Positions 16,417 through 25,459 are shown, counted from the stretch's first letter. The stretch: DNA of 64,000 nucleotides from Sciscionella sediminilitoris (GCF_000737195.2 NZ_JALM01000021.1:36689-100688), one strand, 5' to 3'. The notes: a model not told the origin generated them from the sequence alone. Made by a program: numbers and translations.

Positions 16417-17181
16417 ATGGGACAGATCGCTGTCATTACCGGAGGTACCGCGGGGATCGGCCTCGCCTGCGCCGAAAAGCTACACGAGGAGGGTGCCACG
16501 GTCGTCATGTCCGGCCGATCCGCCGAGCGCGGCCGCAAGGCGGTCGCCCGGCTCGGATCCGGGGAACGTGCCCGCTACATCCCTTGTGACGTCACCGATC
16601 CGCGGCAGATCGTGGGCCTGATCGAGGAGACCGTCGACGAGCACCGGCGGATCGATGTGCTCATCAACAGCGCGGGTGGCGTTACCGATGACGGCAGGCT
16701 GGTGGAACAGCAGGACGACGAGGCGCTCACCCGTGCCTTCGATCTCAACGTCAACTCCGCTTTCCTGGCCTGTCGCGCGGCACTGCCGCACATGCTGCCG
16801 CGCGGCTACGGTCGGATCATCAACATGTCCTCGCTGGCGGGCAAGACCGGTGTCGCGGGGTTGGTCGGCTACACCACGGCCAAGCACGCGCTGATCGGCT
16901 ACACCAAGACCCTCGCGAAGGAGGTCACCGCGCGCGGTGTCACGGTGAACGCCGTCTGCCCCGGAATCACCGACACCGAAATGGTTTCCGGTGCGCTGCG
17001 GAACGCTATCGAGAACAGCGGGGCCGATTTCGGCGAGGCAGCCGCCCACTACACCGGCGATCTCGGGCGCATGGTGGAACCGGCCGAGGTCGCGGTACTC
17101 GTCGCCACCCTGGTGTCCGCGCAGTCCGGCGCGATCTCCGGCACGGCGTTCAGCCTCGACGGCGGTTTCAGCCAGTTCTAG
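16417..17181 (+). CDS. 3-oxoacyl-ACP reductase, FabG-like SDR
   Basis: A 254-residue short-chain dehydrogenase/reductase. The NAD(P) motif is TGGTAGIG, the structural motif NSAGG, the catalytic Ser lies in INMSSLAG and the Tyr-x3-Lys in GYTTAKHALIGY. A GRS motif after beta-2 (VMSGRSAERGRK) fits NADPH preference. AGAGAGGAA precedes the ATG. It should reduce the beta-keto group made by the preceding ketosynthase. No dehydratase or enoyl reductase is present in the cluster, so either these come from fatty-acid synthesis or the later oxidase sets the double bond. Confidence 0.9.
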   Translation: MGQIAVITGGTAGIGLACAEKLHEEGATVVMSGRSAERGRKAVARLGSGERARYIPCDVTDPRQIVGLIEETVDEHRRIDVLINSAGGVTDDGRLVEQQDDEALTRAFDLNVNSAFLACRAALPHMLPRGYGRIINMSSLAGKTGVAGLVGYTTAKHALIGYTKTLAKEVTARGVTVNAVCPGITDTEMVSGALRNAIENSGADFGEAAAHYTGDLGRMVEPAEVAVLVATLVSAQSGAISGTAFSLDGGFSQF

Positions 17182-17192
17182 AAAGGTTTCCT

Positions 17193-19247
17193 GTGTCTTC
17201 CACTGCCTGGCTGCGGTATCAGCCCAACCCCGAAGCGGCACGCAGACTGTTGTGCTTCCCGTATTCCGGAGCGCCGCCCGCCCTGTTTGATCGCTGGCAT
17301 ATCCCGGGAATCGAAGTGCTACCGCTGGCCTTGCCCGGGCGCGGGGATCGTGCCGGTGAACCACTCGTCCGCTCCCTTGCCGAACTGGCCGAGGGTATCG
17401 TCGACGAGGTCATTCCACTGCTCACCGGGAACTACTGTTTCCTCGGTCATTCCATGGGAGCCTGGCTGGCCCATGCGGTCGCCGGTACCCTTGCCGAGCG
17501 CGGACTTCCCGGTCCCGCGCGATTGTTCGCCGTTTCCGCGCCACCGCCCCACCTTCCGCCGCGCCGCTTCTCCTCCTTGCACGGCCTGGCCGATGCGGAC
17601 GTGGTCGAGGAAGTCATCGCGCTCGGCGGAGCGCCGGAATCGGCCCGCGAAGCCATTCGCGCCAACGTCGATGTGGTGCGCGCCGATGCGACCGCGATCG
17701 GCACCTATCGCCCTTCCGGGCAGCTCCTTTCCTGTCCGATCACCGCGATCTGCGGAACCCGGGATCCGCTGTTCGATTTCGGGGACATTCTGCACTGGCG
17801 GGAGAGCACGAGCGAGGAGGTGTCGCTGCACCTGCTCGACGCGGGTCATTTCACCGTGACCGAATGCGGCACCCGGATCGCCGAGATCGTCGCGCGGGAC
17901 GGTGGTGCGGCCGCGCGGTCCACCGATCCGGTCGCCGTGGTCGGCATGGCCTGCCGCCTGCCAGGAGCCGGGGATCCGGACGCGTTCTGGCGGCTGCTCC
18001 GCGACGGCGAGGATGCGGTGGTACCGGTACCGAGCGGGCGGTGCACCGATAGCCGCGATCCGGTCATGCGATACGGCGGATTCCTCAGTGATGTCGAGGG
18101 ATTCGATGCCGCTCACTTCGGATTCACCAGCCGGGAGGCACATCGCTCCGATCCGAGGCTGCGATTGCTGCTCATGGTCACCCAGGAAGCGATCGACGAT
18201 GCGGGGCTCTCGGCGGGCGAGCTCGCCGGAGCGCGCACCGGGGTCTGGGTCGGGGAAAGCCACTCCGATTACTGGGAGCTGGCCAATTCCGCGGTGAATC
18301 CGAACATGTACTCCCTTTCCGGCGGCGGGCTCAAGAGTTTCCTCGCCGGACGGGTCTCGCATTTCTTCGACTTCCAGGGCCCGAGCATCGTGCTCGACAC
18401 CTCGTGTTCGGCATCCCTGACCGCCGTGCACGCGGCCTGTCAGGCGCTGCGCGACGGCGAAGCGGACACCGCGCTGGCCGGAGGGACCCATCTGATCCTC
18501 GATCCGGCTTCCGGGCCGACACTCGGACTGGCCAAGACCCTGTCCCCGAACGGACGTTCGGCCTTCGCCGGTACCGAGGCCGACGGGTACGCGCGTGCCG
18601 AAGGTGTCGCGGTGCTCGTGCTCAAACGGCTCAGCGAGGCCATGCGGGACAACGATCCGATACACGCCGTCATCGAGGGGTCGGCCATCAATGCCAACGG
18701 CCGCTCCGGGGCCAATATCGTGGCCACCAGCCGATCCGGGCAGATCCGCATGATGCGCGCCGCACTCGCGGATGCCGGACGCCGCCCCGGCGACATCGGG
18801 TATGTCGAGGCCCACGGACCGGGAACCAAACGCGGCGACGAGATCGAACTCGGTGCGCTGCACGAGGTGTACGGCGGGAACCCGCAACCCTGTCTGGTCG
18901 GCTCGGTGAAAACCAATATCGGACACCTCGAACCCGTTGCGGGCCTCGCCGGACTGATCAAGACCGTGCTCGCGCTCCGGCACGGATGGATTCCGCCTTC
19001 TCTGCACCAGGGAACACCGGTACCGGCCATCGATTGGGAAAACTCCGCCCTGCACGTGCCACCGTGCGTCGAGCCCTGGCCGGACATCGGGGAACGCCGT
19101 GCCGCCGTCTCCTCGTTCGGCCTCTCCGGGGCGAACGCCCACGCCATCCTCGCCGAGGCACCGGACCAGAAGTCCGCCCGTGCGCGCATTTCCCGGCGCC
19201 GCTGGAATCTTCGCCGCTACTGGTACACCGAGGTGCTCGTGTCATGA
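17193..19247 (+). CDS. Type II thioesterase fused to a modular-type ketosynthase
   Basis: A 684-residue two-domain protein. Residues 1-235 are a TEII/oleoyl-ACP hydrolase domain with S87 in GHSMGA, D191 in GTRDPLF and H219 in DAGHF. Residues 245-660 are a type-I-PKS-like ketosynthase with C405 in DTSCSAS, H541 in EAHGPGTKRGDE (usually HGTGT) and H578 in KTNIGHLE. Both catalytic sets appear complete. There is no AT, ACP or docking region, and the C-terminus ends shortly after the KS. The TE-before-KS order in one chain is unusual. The start is GTG 17193 with GAAAGG upstream. It is coupled by ATGA to the oxidase gene. Confidence 0.85.
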   Translation: MSSTAWLRYQPNPEAARRLLCFPYSGAPPALFDRWHIPGIEVLPLALPGRGDRAGEPLVRSLAELAEGIVDEVIPLLTGNYCFLGHSMGAWLAHAVAGTLAERGLPGPARLFAVSAPPPHLPPRRFSSLHGLADADVVEEVIALGGAPESAREAIRANVDVVRADATAIGTYRPSGQLLSCPITAICGTRDPLFDFGDILHWRESTSEEVSLHLLDAGHFTVTECGTRIAEIVARDGGAAARSTDPVAVVGMACRLPGAGDPDAFWRLLRDGEDAVVPVPSGRCTDSRDPVMRYGGFLSDVEGFDAAHFGFTSREAHRSDPRLRLLLMVTQEAIDDAGLSAGELAGARTGVWVGESHSDYWELANSAVNPNMYSLSGGGLKSFLAGRVSHFFDFQGPSIVLDTSCSASLTAVHAACQALRDGEADTALAGGTHLILDPASGPTLGLAKTLSPNGRSAFAGTEADGYARAEGVAVLVLKRLSEAMRDNDPIHAVIEGSAINANGRSGANIVATSRSGQIRMMRAALADAGRRPGDIGYVEAHGPGTKRGDEIELGALHEVYGGNPQPCLVGSVKTNIGHLEPVAGLAGLIKTVLALRHGWIPPSLHQGTPVPAIDWENSALHVPPCVEPWPDIGERRAAVSSFGLSGANAHAILAEAPDQKSARARISRRRWNLRRYWYTEVLVS

Positions 19248-20965
19248 CCGTCGACCCGATGCTGCGGGATCGGCTCGCCATCTGGGCCGAGCTCGACGAA
19301 TTGCTGGACAGGCCGGAATTCGACCGGAACCGCACGGGCATCAACACCACCTATACCCGGCTGCAGGCGTTCGGACGGGCACTCGGACCCGCGACCGAAA
19401 TCCACGGCGATCCACATCGGATGCTCGCCGGGATGGAGTGGGCGGGTACCGTCGATCCGGCGGTCATGCACGCCGCGATGGTCCACTATGGAGTGGCGAC
19501 GACCGCCCTGCTGGAATGCGGCCATCCGGGAGCGGAACTCGAGCGACTGCTCGCCGAACTCGACGCCATGCGGGCCCCCGGCACGATTCTGGTCACCGAA
19601 CTCGGGTGCGGCGGGTCTCAGGTCAATGTTCGGACCGAGGCCCGCTATCACCGGGAAACCGGCCGGTTCACCTTGCACACTCCCGATGATGCCGCGCTGA
19701 AGATCATGGGCAATGTCGGGTGGCCCGCGGTCGCGCGCACCGCCGTCGTGAACGCCAGGCTGCTCGACGGGGACACCGACCACGGAACACATGCCTTCGC
19801 GTTCCGGTTCCCGCACCCGCGGGCGAGCACGGCCCGGTTGCCCGGAAGCGGGCCCGTTCCGCTCGACTACGCGCTGATCCGCTTCCAACAGGCAGAAATC
19901 CCGTTCGATCACTGGCTTTCCGACAATGCCTCGCTGACCGAGGACGGTTTCCGCGATCCCCTTTCCGCGCAACAGCGGCTTGCCCGCTCGCTCGGCGGGG
20001 TGAATGCCGCCGTGGTCGCGGCCGCCGTCGCGCTTTCGGCGGCCACCCGGGCCACGGCGAGCACCGTGGCCCGGTACTGCGGGCAACGGCGGGTCGGTCG
20101 GGAGGGCAAGCCGGTACTCGACTTTCCCACCCACAGCGGCGAGCTGGCCTCGATGCTCGCGCGCACCTACGCCACCGGGTACTACGTCGGCAAGGTGCGC
20201 CGCGACTTCATCGCCGAGCGGAACACCGGTGCGGGCCCGGCCGGTACCTCCGTCGATGCCGGGCATGCGCCGTGGCTTACCGCCGGTCACGACCGGACGC
20301 TGGCCAAGGTGGCCGCCGCGGACACGCTCGAGACCGTCGGCGCCACCGGTCGGCGCCTGTGCGGGTTACACGGGGTGCTGCACGCCAACCGGATCATCGG
20401 ATACGAAGGCATGGCGCACAGCTTCCACAGCGCGGGCGGCGACACTCGGCTGCTGTTGCTCGAGGTCGGCAACCAGCTTGTGGACAGGACCGAGATATCC
20501 ACAGCCACGGTATCCACAACCGTCGAACGCGAACCGTTTCCCGCCCTGCCGTACGTGCGCCTGCGCGAACGCACGCTCGCCGAGCAGCTGTGCAACCGCG
20601 CGGATCCGGACGCGGACCTGCCCGGTATCGAAACGCTCGCCCGGGTCCACCTGCAGCGCCGGATTCTGGAAGAACTCGAAACGGCTTGGGAAACCGCCGA
20701 ACGAACCTGGCGGGACCTGCTGTGGACGGTGCGCCGGGTGTACGGCATCGACGTGCTGCTCGAATCGGCGGATTGGCACCTCAACAACGGCACCATGCGG
20801 TGCGGCGACCTCGACAGCCTGCACACCGAACACACCGCAGCCTGTGGACAACTTCTCCACAGGCTCGATTCGCTCATCGATGGGCTCGCCGTCCCACCGG
20901 GGCGAGTCGACGCGTTCATCGGGCGCGGCGACTACGTGCAGAGCCTTTCCGCGCTCCTGCACTGA
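19244..20965 (+). CDS. Acyl-CoA-oxidase-like flavoprotein
   Basis: A 573-residue protein aligning along its length with plant/peroxisomal-type acyl-CoA oxidases. It has an N-terminal helical domain, ILVTELGCGGSQ in the flavin/substrate beta-domain position, and a C-terminal two-domain half including RLCGLHG. The usual TYEGDN catalytic-glutamate motif appears to be replaced by SAGGDT, while a GYEGM lies 13 residues earlier. The ATG overlaps the TE-KS stop, so the two proteins are made together. In this cluster it could introduce an alpha,beta double bond into an acyl-ACP or acyl-CoA. Confidence 0.78.
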   Translation: MTVDPMLRDRLAIWAELDELLDRPEFDRNRTGINTTYTRLQAFGRALGPATEIHGDPHRMLAGMEWAGTVDPAVMHAAMVHYGVATTALLECGHPGAELERLLAELDAMRAPGTILVTELGCGGSQVNVRTEARYHRETGRFTLHTPDDAALKIMGNVGWPAVARTAVVNARLLDGDTDHGTHAFAFRFPHPRASTARLPGSGPVPLDYALIRFQQAEIPFDHWLSDNASLTEDGFRDPLSAQQRLARSLGGVNAAVVAAAVALSAATRATASTVARYCGQRRVGREGKPVLDFPTHSGELASMLARTYATGYYVGKVRRDFIAERNTGAGPAGTSVDAGHAPWLTAGHDRTLAKVAAADTLETVGATGRRLCGLHGVLHANRIIGYEGMAHSFHSAGGDTRLLLLEVGNQLVDRTEISTATVSTTVEREPFPALPYVRLRERTLAEQLCNRADPDADLPGIETLARVHLQRRILEELETAWETAERTWRDLLWTVRRVYGIDVLLESADWHLNNGTMRCGDLDSLHTEHTAACGQLLHRLDSLIDGLAVPPGRVDAFIGRGDYVQSLSALLH

Positions 20966-20973
20966 CGGCAGGG

Positions 20974-21549
20974 TCAGCGGAGCATGCTCGTGATCGTCCT
21001 CCGTACCGACTCGGTGTCCGGCGGGCCCGCCTCCCGGTCGGCGAACAGCAGATGGACGGCACCGATCAGCATCGGAGCCACCGTAGTCACCTCGGCCTCC
21101 ACGCCGACCCTGCCGATCGCCTGTTCCGCGCTCAGGTAGTCGGCGGTCATGGTGGCCGCGTCGGTCAGCAGCGGTACACCGGACGGCCAGCTTTGACGCA
21201 GGCGCGCCCGCAGCTCGTCCCGGAAACTCACCAGGGCGAGGATGCCCATCGCCACCGGACCGAACACGGCACCGAGGAAATCGGCGAGGTTACCGGCCAC
21301 CGTGCCGCTGCCCGCCCGCGCGCTCAGCGTCGCGGCCTCGGTGGTCATCCGGTCCCTGCGGTCCAGCACGAGCTCGGCAAGGAACGCGTCGAAATCGGCG
21401 AAATGCCGGTGCAGCACCCCTTTCGCGCAGCCCGCCTCCTCGGTGAGCGCCCTGCTGGTCAACGCGCTCGGCCCGGACCGCAGCAGGATCCGCTCGGCGG
21501 CCTCGAACAGCTGCTCGCGGACATCCCGCATGGCCACCCCGGTCGGCAC
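20974..21549 (-). CDS. TetR family transcriptional regulator
   Basis: A 191-residue repressor with an N-terminal HTH (ALTSRALTEEAGCAKGVLHR, then HFADFDAFLAELV) and a helical ligand domain. GTG 21549 is preferred because GAAGGAGG lies seven bases upstream; an ATG at 21597 inside the palindrome would give a 16-residue extension and a leaderless mRNA. It is convergent with the PKS-like cluster (stops 8 bp apart) and divergent from the methyltransferase, whose start codon is inside the shared palindrome. It probably represses the methyltransferase and itself. Confidence 0.85.
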   Translation of the reverse strand: MPTGVAMRDVREQLFEAAERILLRSGPSALTSRALTEEAGCAKGVLHRHFADFDAFLAELVLDRRDRMTTEAATLSARAGSGTVAGNLADFLGAVFGPVAMGILALVSFRDELRARLRQSWPSGVPLLTDAATMTADYLSAEQAIGRVGVEAEVTTVAPMLIGAVHLLFADREAGPPDTESVRRTITSMLR

Positions 21550-21589
21550 GGTTCGGCCTCCTTCGCTCCTCGCGAACCTCGGTCGACGA

Positions 21590-21625
21590 GTGGGCATGCG
21601 CCCACTAATGTGGGCGCATGCCCAC
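21590..21625. promoter_or_regulatory. 36-bp TetR-type operator covering the methyltransferase start codon
   Basis: GTGGGCATGCGCCCAC (21590-21605) and GTGGGCGCATGCCCAC (21610-21625) are perfect inverted repeats around TAAT. Each arm also contains GTGGGC-N4-GCCCAC. The methyltransferase ATG (21618) lies in the right arm and an alternative TetR ATG (21597) in the left. Such placement between divergent genes marks it as the regulator's binding site. Confidence 0.75.
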
Positions 21626-22406
21626 TTTACCGGAGTCGCATGAATACCGGCTGGTCGCCGAGTCCTTCGGAGCCGAGGCCGAACGCTACGACCGGACCCG
21701 GCCGCGCTATCCCGGCGCCTTGATCGAACGGGTCCGCGCCGAGAGCCCGGGTGCGAAGGTGCTCGATGTCGGCACCGGAACCGGGATCGTGGCCCGCCAG
21801 CTCGAACGGACCGGTGCCGAAATCCTCGGTGTCGAGCCAGACGAACGGATGGCGGAGTTCGCCAGGAGCAGCGGGGTCGCCGTCGAGGTGGCGAAGTTCG
21901 AAGAATGGGAACCCCGTGCGCGGACCTTCGACACCGTGGTCGCCGGGCAGACCTGGCACTGGGTGGACCCGGTCGCGGGTGCGGAGAAGGCCGCGCGCGT
22001 GCTCGGGCCGGGCGGACTGCTCGCCGTATTCTGGAACGCCTTCGAAGCCGAAGCCGAGATCGGCGCGGCCATGGCCGAGGTCTATCGCAGCGTGCTACCC
22101 GAATCGCCGATCAACCGGATTGCCACCTGCGGCGAGGACCCCTACGGCGAACTGTGCACCAAAGCCGCCGAAGGCATGCGGCACAGCGGAGCGTTCGGCG
22201 AACCACAGCGATGGCGCTTCGCCTGGGAAAAGGAGTACAGCACCGAAGAATGGCTGGACGTGCTGCCGACATTCGGCAGCGCCACCCTGCTACTCGCCGC
22301 AGAGCGCGCCGAACTGCTCGATCGCATCGGTGCCGTGCTGGACGCCGCTGGTGGCCGTTTCACCGTGCAGTACGCCACCGTGGTGGTCGCCGCGCAGCGG
22401 GCCTGA
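21618..22406 (+). CDS. Class I SAM-dependent methyltransferase
   Basis: A 262-residue methyltransferase. The SAM-binding motif I is VLDVGTGTGIVARQL, with the acidic residue in EILGVEPDERM and a post-I WHWVDP motif, the pattern of UbiE/methyltransferase-11 type small-molecule enzymes. There is no Shine-Dalgarno and the ATG is within the operator, so translation may start at or near the mRNA 5' end. Its substrate is unknown. It might modify the product of the neighbouring ketosynthase cluster or serve in resistance; neither is shown. Confidence 0.83.
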   Translation: MPTLPESHEYRLVAESFGAEAERYDRTRPRYPGALIERVRAESPGAKVLDVGTGTGIVARQLERTGAEILGVEPDERMAEFARSSGVAVEVAKFEEWEPRARTFDTVVAGQTWHWVDPVAGAEKAARVLGPGGLLAVFWNAFEAEAEIGAAMAEVYRSVLPESPINRIATCGEDPYGELCTKAAEGMRHSGAFGEPQRWRFAWEKEYSTEEWLDVLPTFGSATLLLAAERAELLDRIGAVLDAAGGRFTVQYATVVVAAQRA

Positions 22407-22411
22407 TCTGG

Positions 22412-23707
22412 CTACCCCAGCTCATCGCGTTGCCCTTCTTCGCCGGCGACCGAATAAGGCGGCGCGCTGCCGCCCGCCACCCGGTTGCGTCCGTGTTGCT
22501 TCGCGACATAACACCAGTGGTCAGCACGCGCCAGTATGGCTTCGACAGTGTCTCCATCGTCAGGGTAGGTGGCAATACCGATCGATGCGGTGCGGTTGGT
22601 GATGTGTACCGCCTGATCGAGGGTGTCGGTGGCCTCGACGGTCATGGCCGCGATCGCGGCGCGGAGCCGGTGCGCGATCGCGGCGGCTTCCGGGGCACCG
22701 ACCTTCGGGAGCAGGACGACGAATTCCTCGCCGCCGAAACGTGCCGGGATGTCCTCGGCACGTGCGTTGGCGCGCAGCACATGCCCGAGTTGCCACAGCA
22801 CACGATCACCGGCCGGGTGACCGTAGGTGTCGTTTATCTGTTTGAAGTGATCGAGGTCGATCATCAGGATCGAGCACTGGCCGGCCTGGCGTCGGGCACG
22901 GGTCAGTTCACGGGTGGCTTCGAGTTGCCATGCGGCGCTGTTGCGGACACCGGTTTTCGGATCGGTGGCCGCCTGGTCCTCGACCTGGCGGGTCAGCGAG
23001 GCCCGATGCAGCGCGATCGCCACGAGCGCCACACCGGCGAGGAACCAGCTCCGTTCGAGAAGCAGCATGCCGGTCAGGACACCGAGGATGAGGTTGCAGG
23101 CAACCAGGTTGGTTCCACCAGGACGTTTGATCATGTCCAGGAATCGGTACTCGCCGCGGATGGCGAGCCCGGCCGCCGCTCCGACCAGATTGGCGACCAT
23201 GTAGACGGCGACCGCGAGGATTGCCAGGAGGGTATTCCGTGGCTGGGCCACATCGAAACGCTCGATCGACCCGGCGCCGAGGAACAGCGCGAGGTGGGCG
23301 GCGGCCGCGGACCAGGTGACGATCGCGGCGGTGTACGCCGCCCGGTTGGCCACCACCGGTTCCGTGCCACGCCAGGACCTGACGAAGGTGTGCCCGTACA
23401 GGACGAAACTCAGCGCCGTGATCAGCGAGACCGGCAGGGTGAGCGCGGCCGCCATCATCCACACCGAGGTCATCGTGACGGGCATGGGCACGGCGAATAG
23501 GCGGCGGGTTCGCTCCACCGCGGTGCACGTCTCTTCCTGGATCAATCCCAGTCCGGCCAGTATCGCGAACGAGAGCCATTGCTCGCGGCTGGGCAAGGCG
23601 ATCACCGCGGATACGGTCGCGGCGGCCGGGGCCGAGACAATGACGGCCAGCAGGACCGATGCGCGCCACCGGTCCATCGTCGCGAGACCGAGATGCGGGC
23701 TGGTCAC
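22412..23707 (-). CDS. Membrane-bound diguanylate cyclase (GGDEF)
   Basis: A 431-residue protein: about seven or eight membrane helices in residues 15-245, then a GGDEF domain (about 250-420). The active site is RFGGEEF, with ILMIDLDHFKQINDTYGH as the first metal region. An RAED five residues before the active site matches the RxxD inhibitory site, so the enzyme should make cyclic di-GMP and be product-inhibited. The GTG start overlaps the stop of the restored MFS frame (GTGA), indicating coupling with that gene. Confidence 0.9.
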   Translation of the reverse strand: MTSPHLGLATMDRWRASVLLAVIVSAPAAATVSAVIALPSREQWLSFAILAGLGLIQEETCTAVERTRRLFAVPMPVTMTSVWMMAAALTLPVSLITALSFVLYGHTFVRSWRGTEPVVANRAAYTAAIVTWSAAAAHLALFLGAGSIERFDVAQPRNTLLAILAVAVYMVANLVGAAAGLAIRGEYRFLDMIKRPGGTNLVACNLILGVLTGMLLLERSWFLAGVALVAIALHRASLTRQVEDQAATDPKTGVRNSAAWQLEATRELTRARRQAGQCSILMIDLDHFKQINDTYGHPAGDRVLWQLGHVLRANARAEDIPARFGGEEFVVLLPKVGAPEAAAIAHRLRAAIAAMTVEATDTLDQAVHITNRTASIGIATYPDDGDTVEAILARADHWCYVAKQHGRNRVAGGSAPPYSVAGEEGQRDELG

Positions 23708-24926
23708 GACGCTCTGCCTTCCTCGACCTCCGTAACCCTCGGTGACTCGGCAACATCATCGGCCTTGCCGCGGTTCTCGGTGCGGTACCAAGCCAAGCCG
23801 GCGACGGCGATCACGATGGTGCCCGCCCTGTCCATATCGCCGCGGTGCTCGCGCCCGCGATCGCGCCACCGAGCGCGGCGCCTACCCCCTGGGTGATCGA
23901 GATGACCGCGTTCCACAGGCCGCCGATCGCACCGCGGACCCGGTCCGGAACCGCGAGGGTCACCAGGTTGGTCGTCACCGTCATGGCGACCATGAGGGCA
24001 CCGCCCGAGAGCGCGAGCAGCGCCACCACCAGAGGTAACGGGAGCGGCAGCCCGCACAGCAACAGTGGGACCCCACCTGCCGCGGCCGCGGGAACCATCA
24101 CCTGCCGATCACGTTCGGCAAGCACCGGCCAGCGCAGTGGCAACACGCCGACCACTGAACCGAGCGGAGCCGCCGCCAGAATCCAGCCCGATGCGGACGG
24201 CTCACCGAGTTCGTATGCCAGTGGCACAGCCACGGCCTCGGGAACGATCAACGGGACAAGGATCAGCGATACACCCAACAACGCCCGCACGACCGGGGAC
24301 GAGGCCACCAAGGCCCGCACGCTCGGCGCCTTGCCCTGCCCGGTGTCCGGAGTGGGGCGGGCACGCAGCAGGGTCAGGCAGGCCGCCGAGGCGAGGAACG
24401 TCGCGGCGTTGATCAACAAGCCGAGCGCGGGATCACTCAACGCGATCACCCCGCCGACCGCGAACCCGCCGAGCTGACCGAGTTGCACCGTGCCGAACCG
24501 GAGCCCCTGTGCCAGTTTGAACTCGGACTCATCGGGAAGCACCTCGGCCGTGATCGCTGTCTGAGCTGCTTTGAACACCGGTCCGATCGCGGTGATCACC
24601 GCGATCAATCCGATCAACCAGGCCCATGCCATGCCGGGAATCGCCATCACCGAGGCCAGGACCGCCCGGACCAGATCGGCCACGATCAGCACCCGGCGAC
24701 GGGGCCAACGGTCCGCGATCCGCCCGAGGAACATGCCCGATATCAGCGTCGGGACGAAGGTTGCCGCGTATGCCACCCCGGTCAGCAGGGCCGAGCCGGT
24801 GCGTCCGTACACCAGGACCGACAACGCCACCCGTGCCATCTGATCCCCGAAGGTCGACAGCAGCTCTGCGGTCCACAATCCACGGAACTCGCGGCGGGCG
24901 AACACCCCCAGCATCGTTGCCGCCAT
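23704..24926 (-). pseudogene. MFS transporter interrupted by a frameshift near 23826
   Basis: From ATG 24926 the frame encodes 371 residues of an MFS permease (GRIADRWPRRRVL is the loop-2 signature) but ends at 23811 in the tail IWTGRAPS, without the last helix. Shifting frame in the G-rich run at about 23822-23828 continues with AGTIVIAVAGLAWYR and a hydrophilic end, and this second frame stops at 23704 exactly overlapping the GTG of the GGDEF gene. One missing base in GGGCGGG explains both facts; the restored protein would be about 407 residues. A true mutation and a sequencing error cannot be told apart here. Confidence 0.75.
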
Positions 24927-25328
24927 GCCCCATCACTCCCGCTCCAGATCAAAGCACGATCCAGCAGCCGAACACCGCGTGGCGACCGAACGCGCCATAA
25001 CCCCCACGGTAAGTAGCAGCCGCTCGCGGACAGCCTAGCCGGACAGCAGTGCGAACAACAGCATGCGATTTCGTGCACCAGCGCATTTCAGCGGTACGCC
25101 CGCTGGAGACGGGCCAAACGGTCTCAGCAATTGCTCTATTCGGTTTAAGCCGCACCGGTAGCCGCGAGACGTGTGGAAACAAGGTGCGGTTCGCCCGTAT
25201 TGCCGGATTCTGTTACGTGCTGGTCCTCAGAATTCCGAAAAGGTGTAAGAACCGTTCCACATCGATCGTCGAGGGCTCGGCCGAAATCTCGCGATCGGAA
25301 ATTCGTACGTTTCCGAACGTCACGACTC
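24927..25328. other. Intergenic region without a recognisable gene
   Basis: About 400 bp between the MFS start and the tRNA terminator. No frame here has coding character or a ribosome-binding site. It must contain the promoter of the MFS-GGDEF operon near its left end. I see no repeats, attachment site or RNA gene in it. Confidence 0.5.
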
Positions 25329-25357
25329 AGGCCCTTCCCGGATTCCGGAAAGGGCCT
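25329..25357 (-). terminator. Hairpin terminator downstream of tRNA-Thr
   Basis: AGGCCCTT (25329-25336) pairs with AAGGGCCT (25350-25357), and an inner CCGG-ATT-CCGG extends the stem. It begins ten bases beyond the 3' CCA of the minus-strand tRNA. There is no strong U-tract, as is usual for actinomycete terminators. Confidence 0.65.
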
Positions 25358-25366
25358 GGTCGTGTG

Positions 25367-25443
25367 TGGAGCCGCCTGGGGGAATCGAACCCCCGACCTA
25401 CGCATTACGAGTGCGTCGCTCTGGCCGACTGAGCTAAGGCGGC
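25367..25443 (-). tRNA. tRNA-Thr (anticodon CGT), CCA encoded
   Basis: The minus strand folds into a full cloverleaf of 77 bases: acceptor GCCGCCT/AGGCGGC, D-arm GCTC...GAGC, anticodon arm ACGCA-CTCGTAA-TGCGT, T-arm GGGGG-TTCGATT-CCCCC, discriminator T, then CCA. The anticodon CGT reads ACG (threonine). Its place next to the topA/tmk/holB block is conserved in actinomycetes as far as I know. Confidence 0.97.
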
Positions 25444-25453
25444 AGCACCGCTG

Positions 25454-25459
25454 AGTGTA
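25454..25459 (-). promoter_or_regulatory. Candidate -10 element of the tRNA-Thr promoter
   Basis: On the minus strand TACACT (TAnnnT type) ends ten bases before the first base of the tRNA. A clear -35 was not found. Confidence 0.4.

Noticed and set aside
14935..20965. Cluster considered as an aromatic type II PKS
   Set aside because: There is no chain-length factor, cyclase or aromatase; the second KS is of the modular type and fused to a thioesterase.
25370..25443. tRNA-Thr considered as a phage attachment site
   Set aside because: No integrase, no duplicated 3' tRNA end and no foreign-looking block were found on either side within the window.
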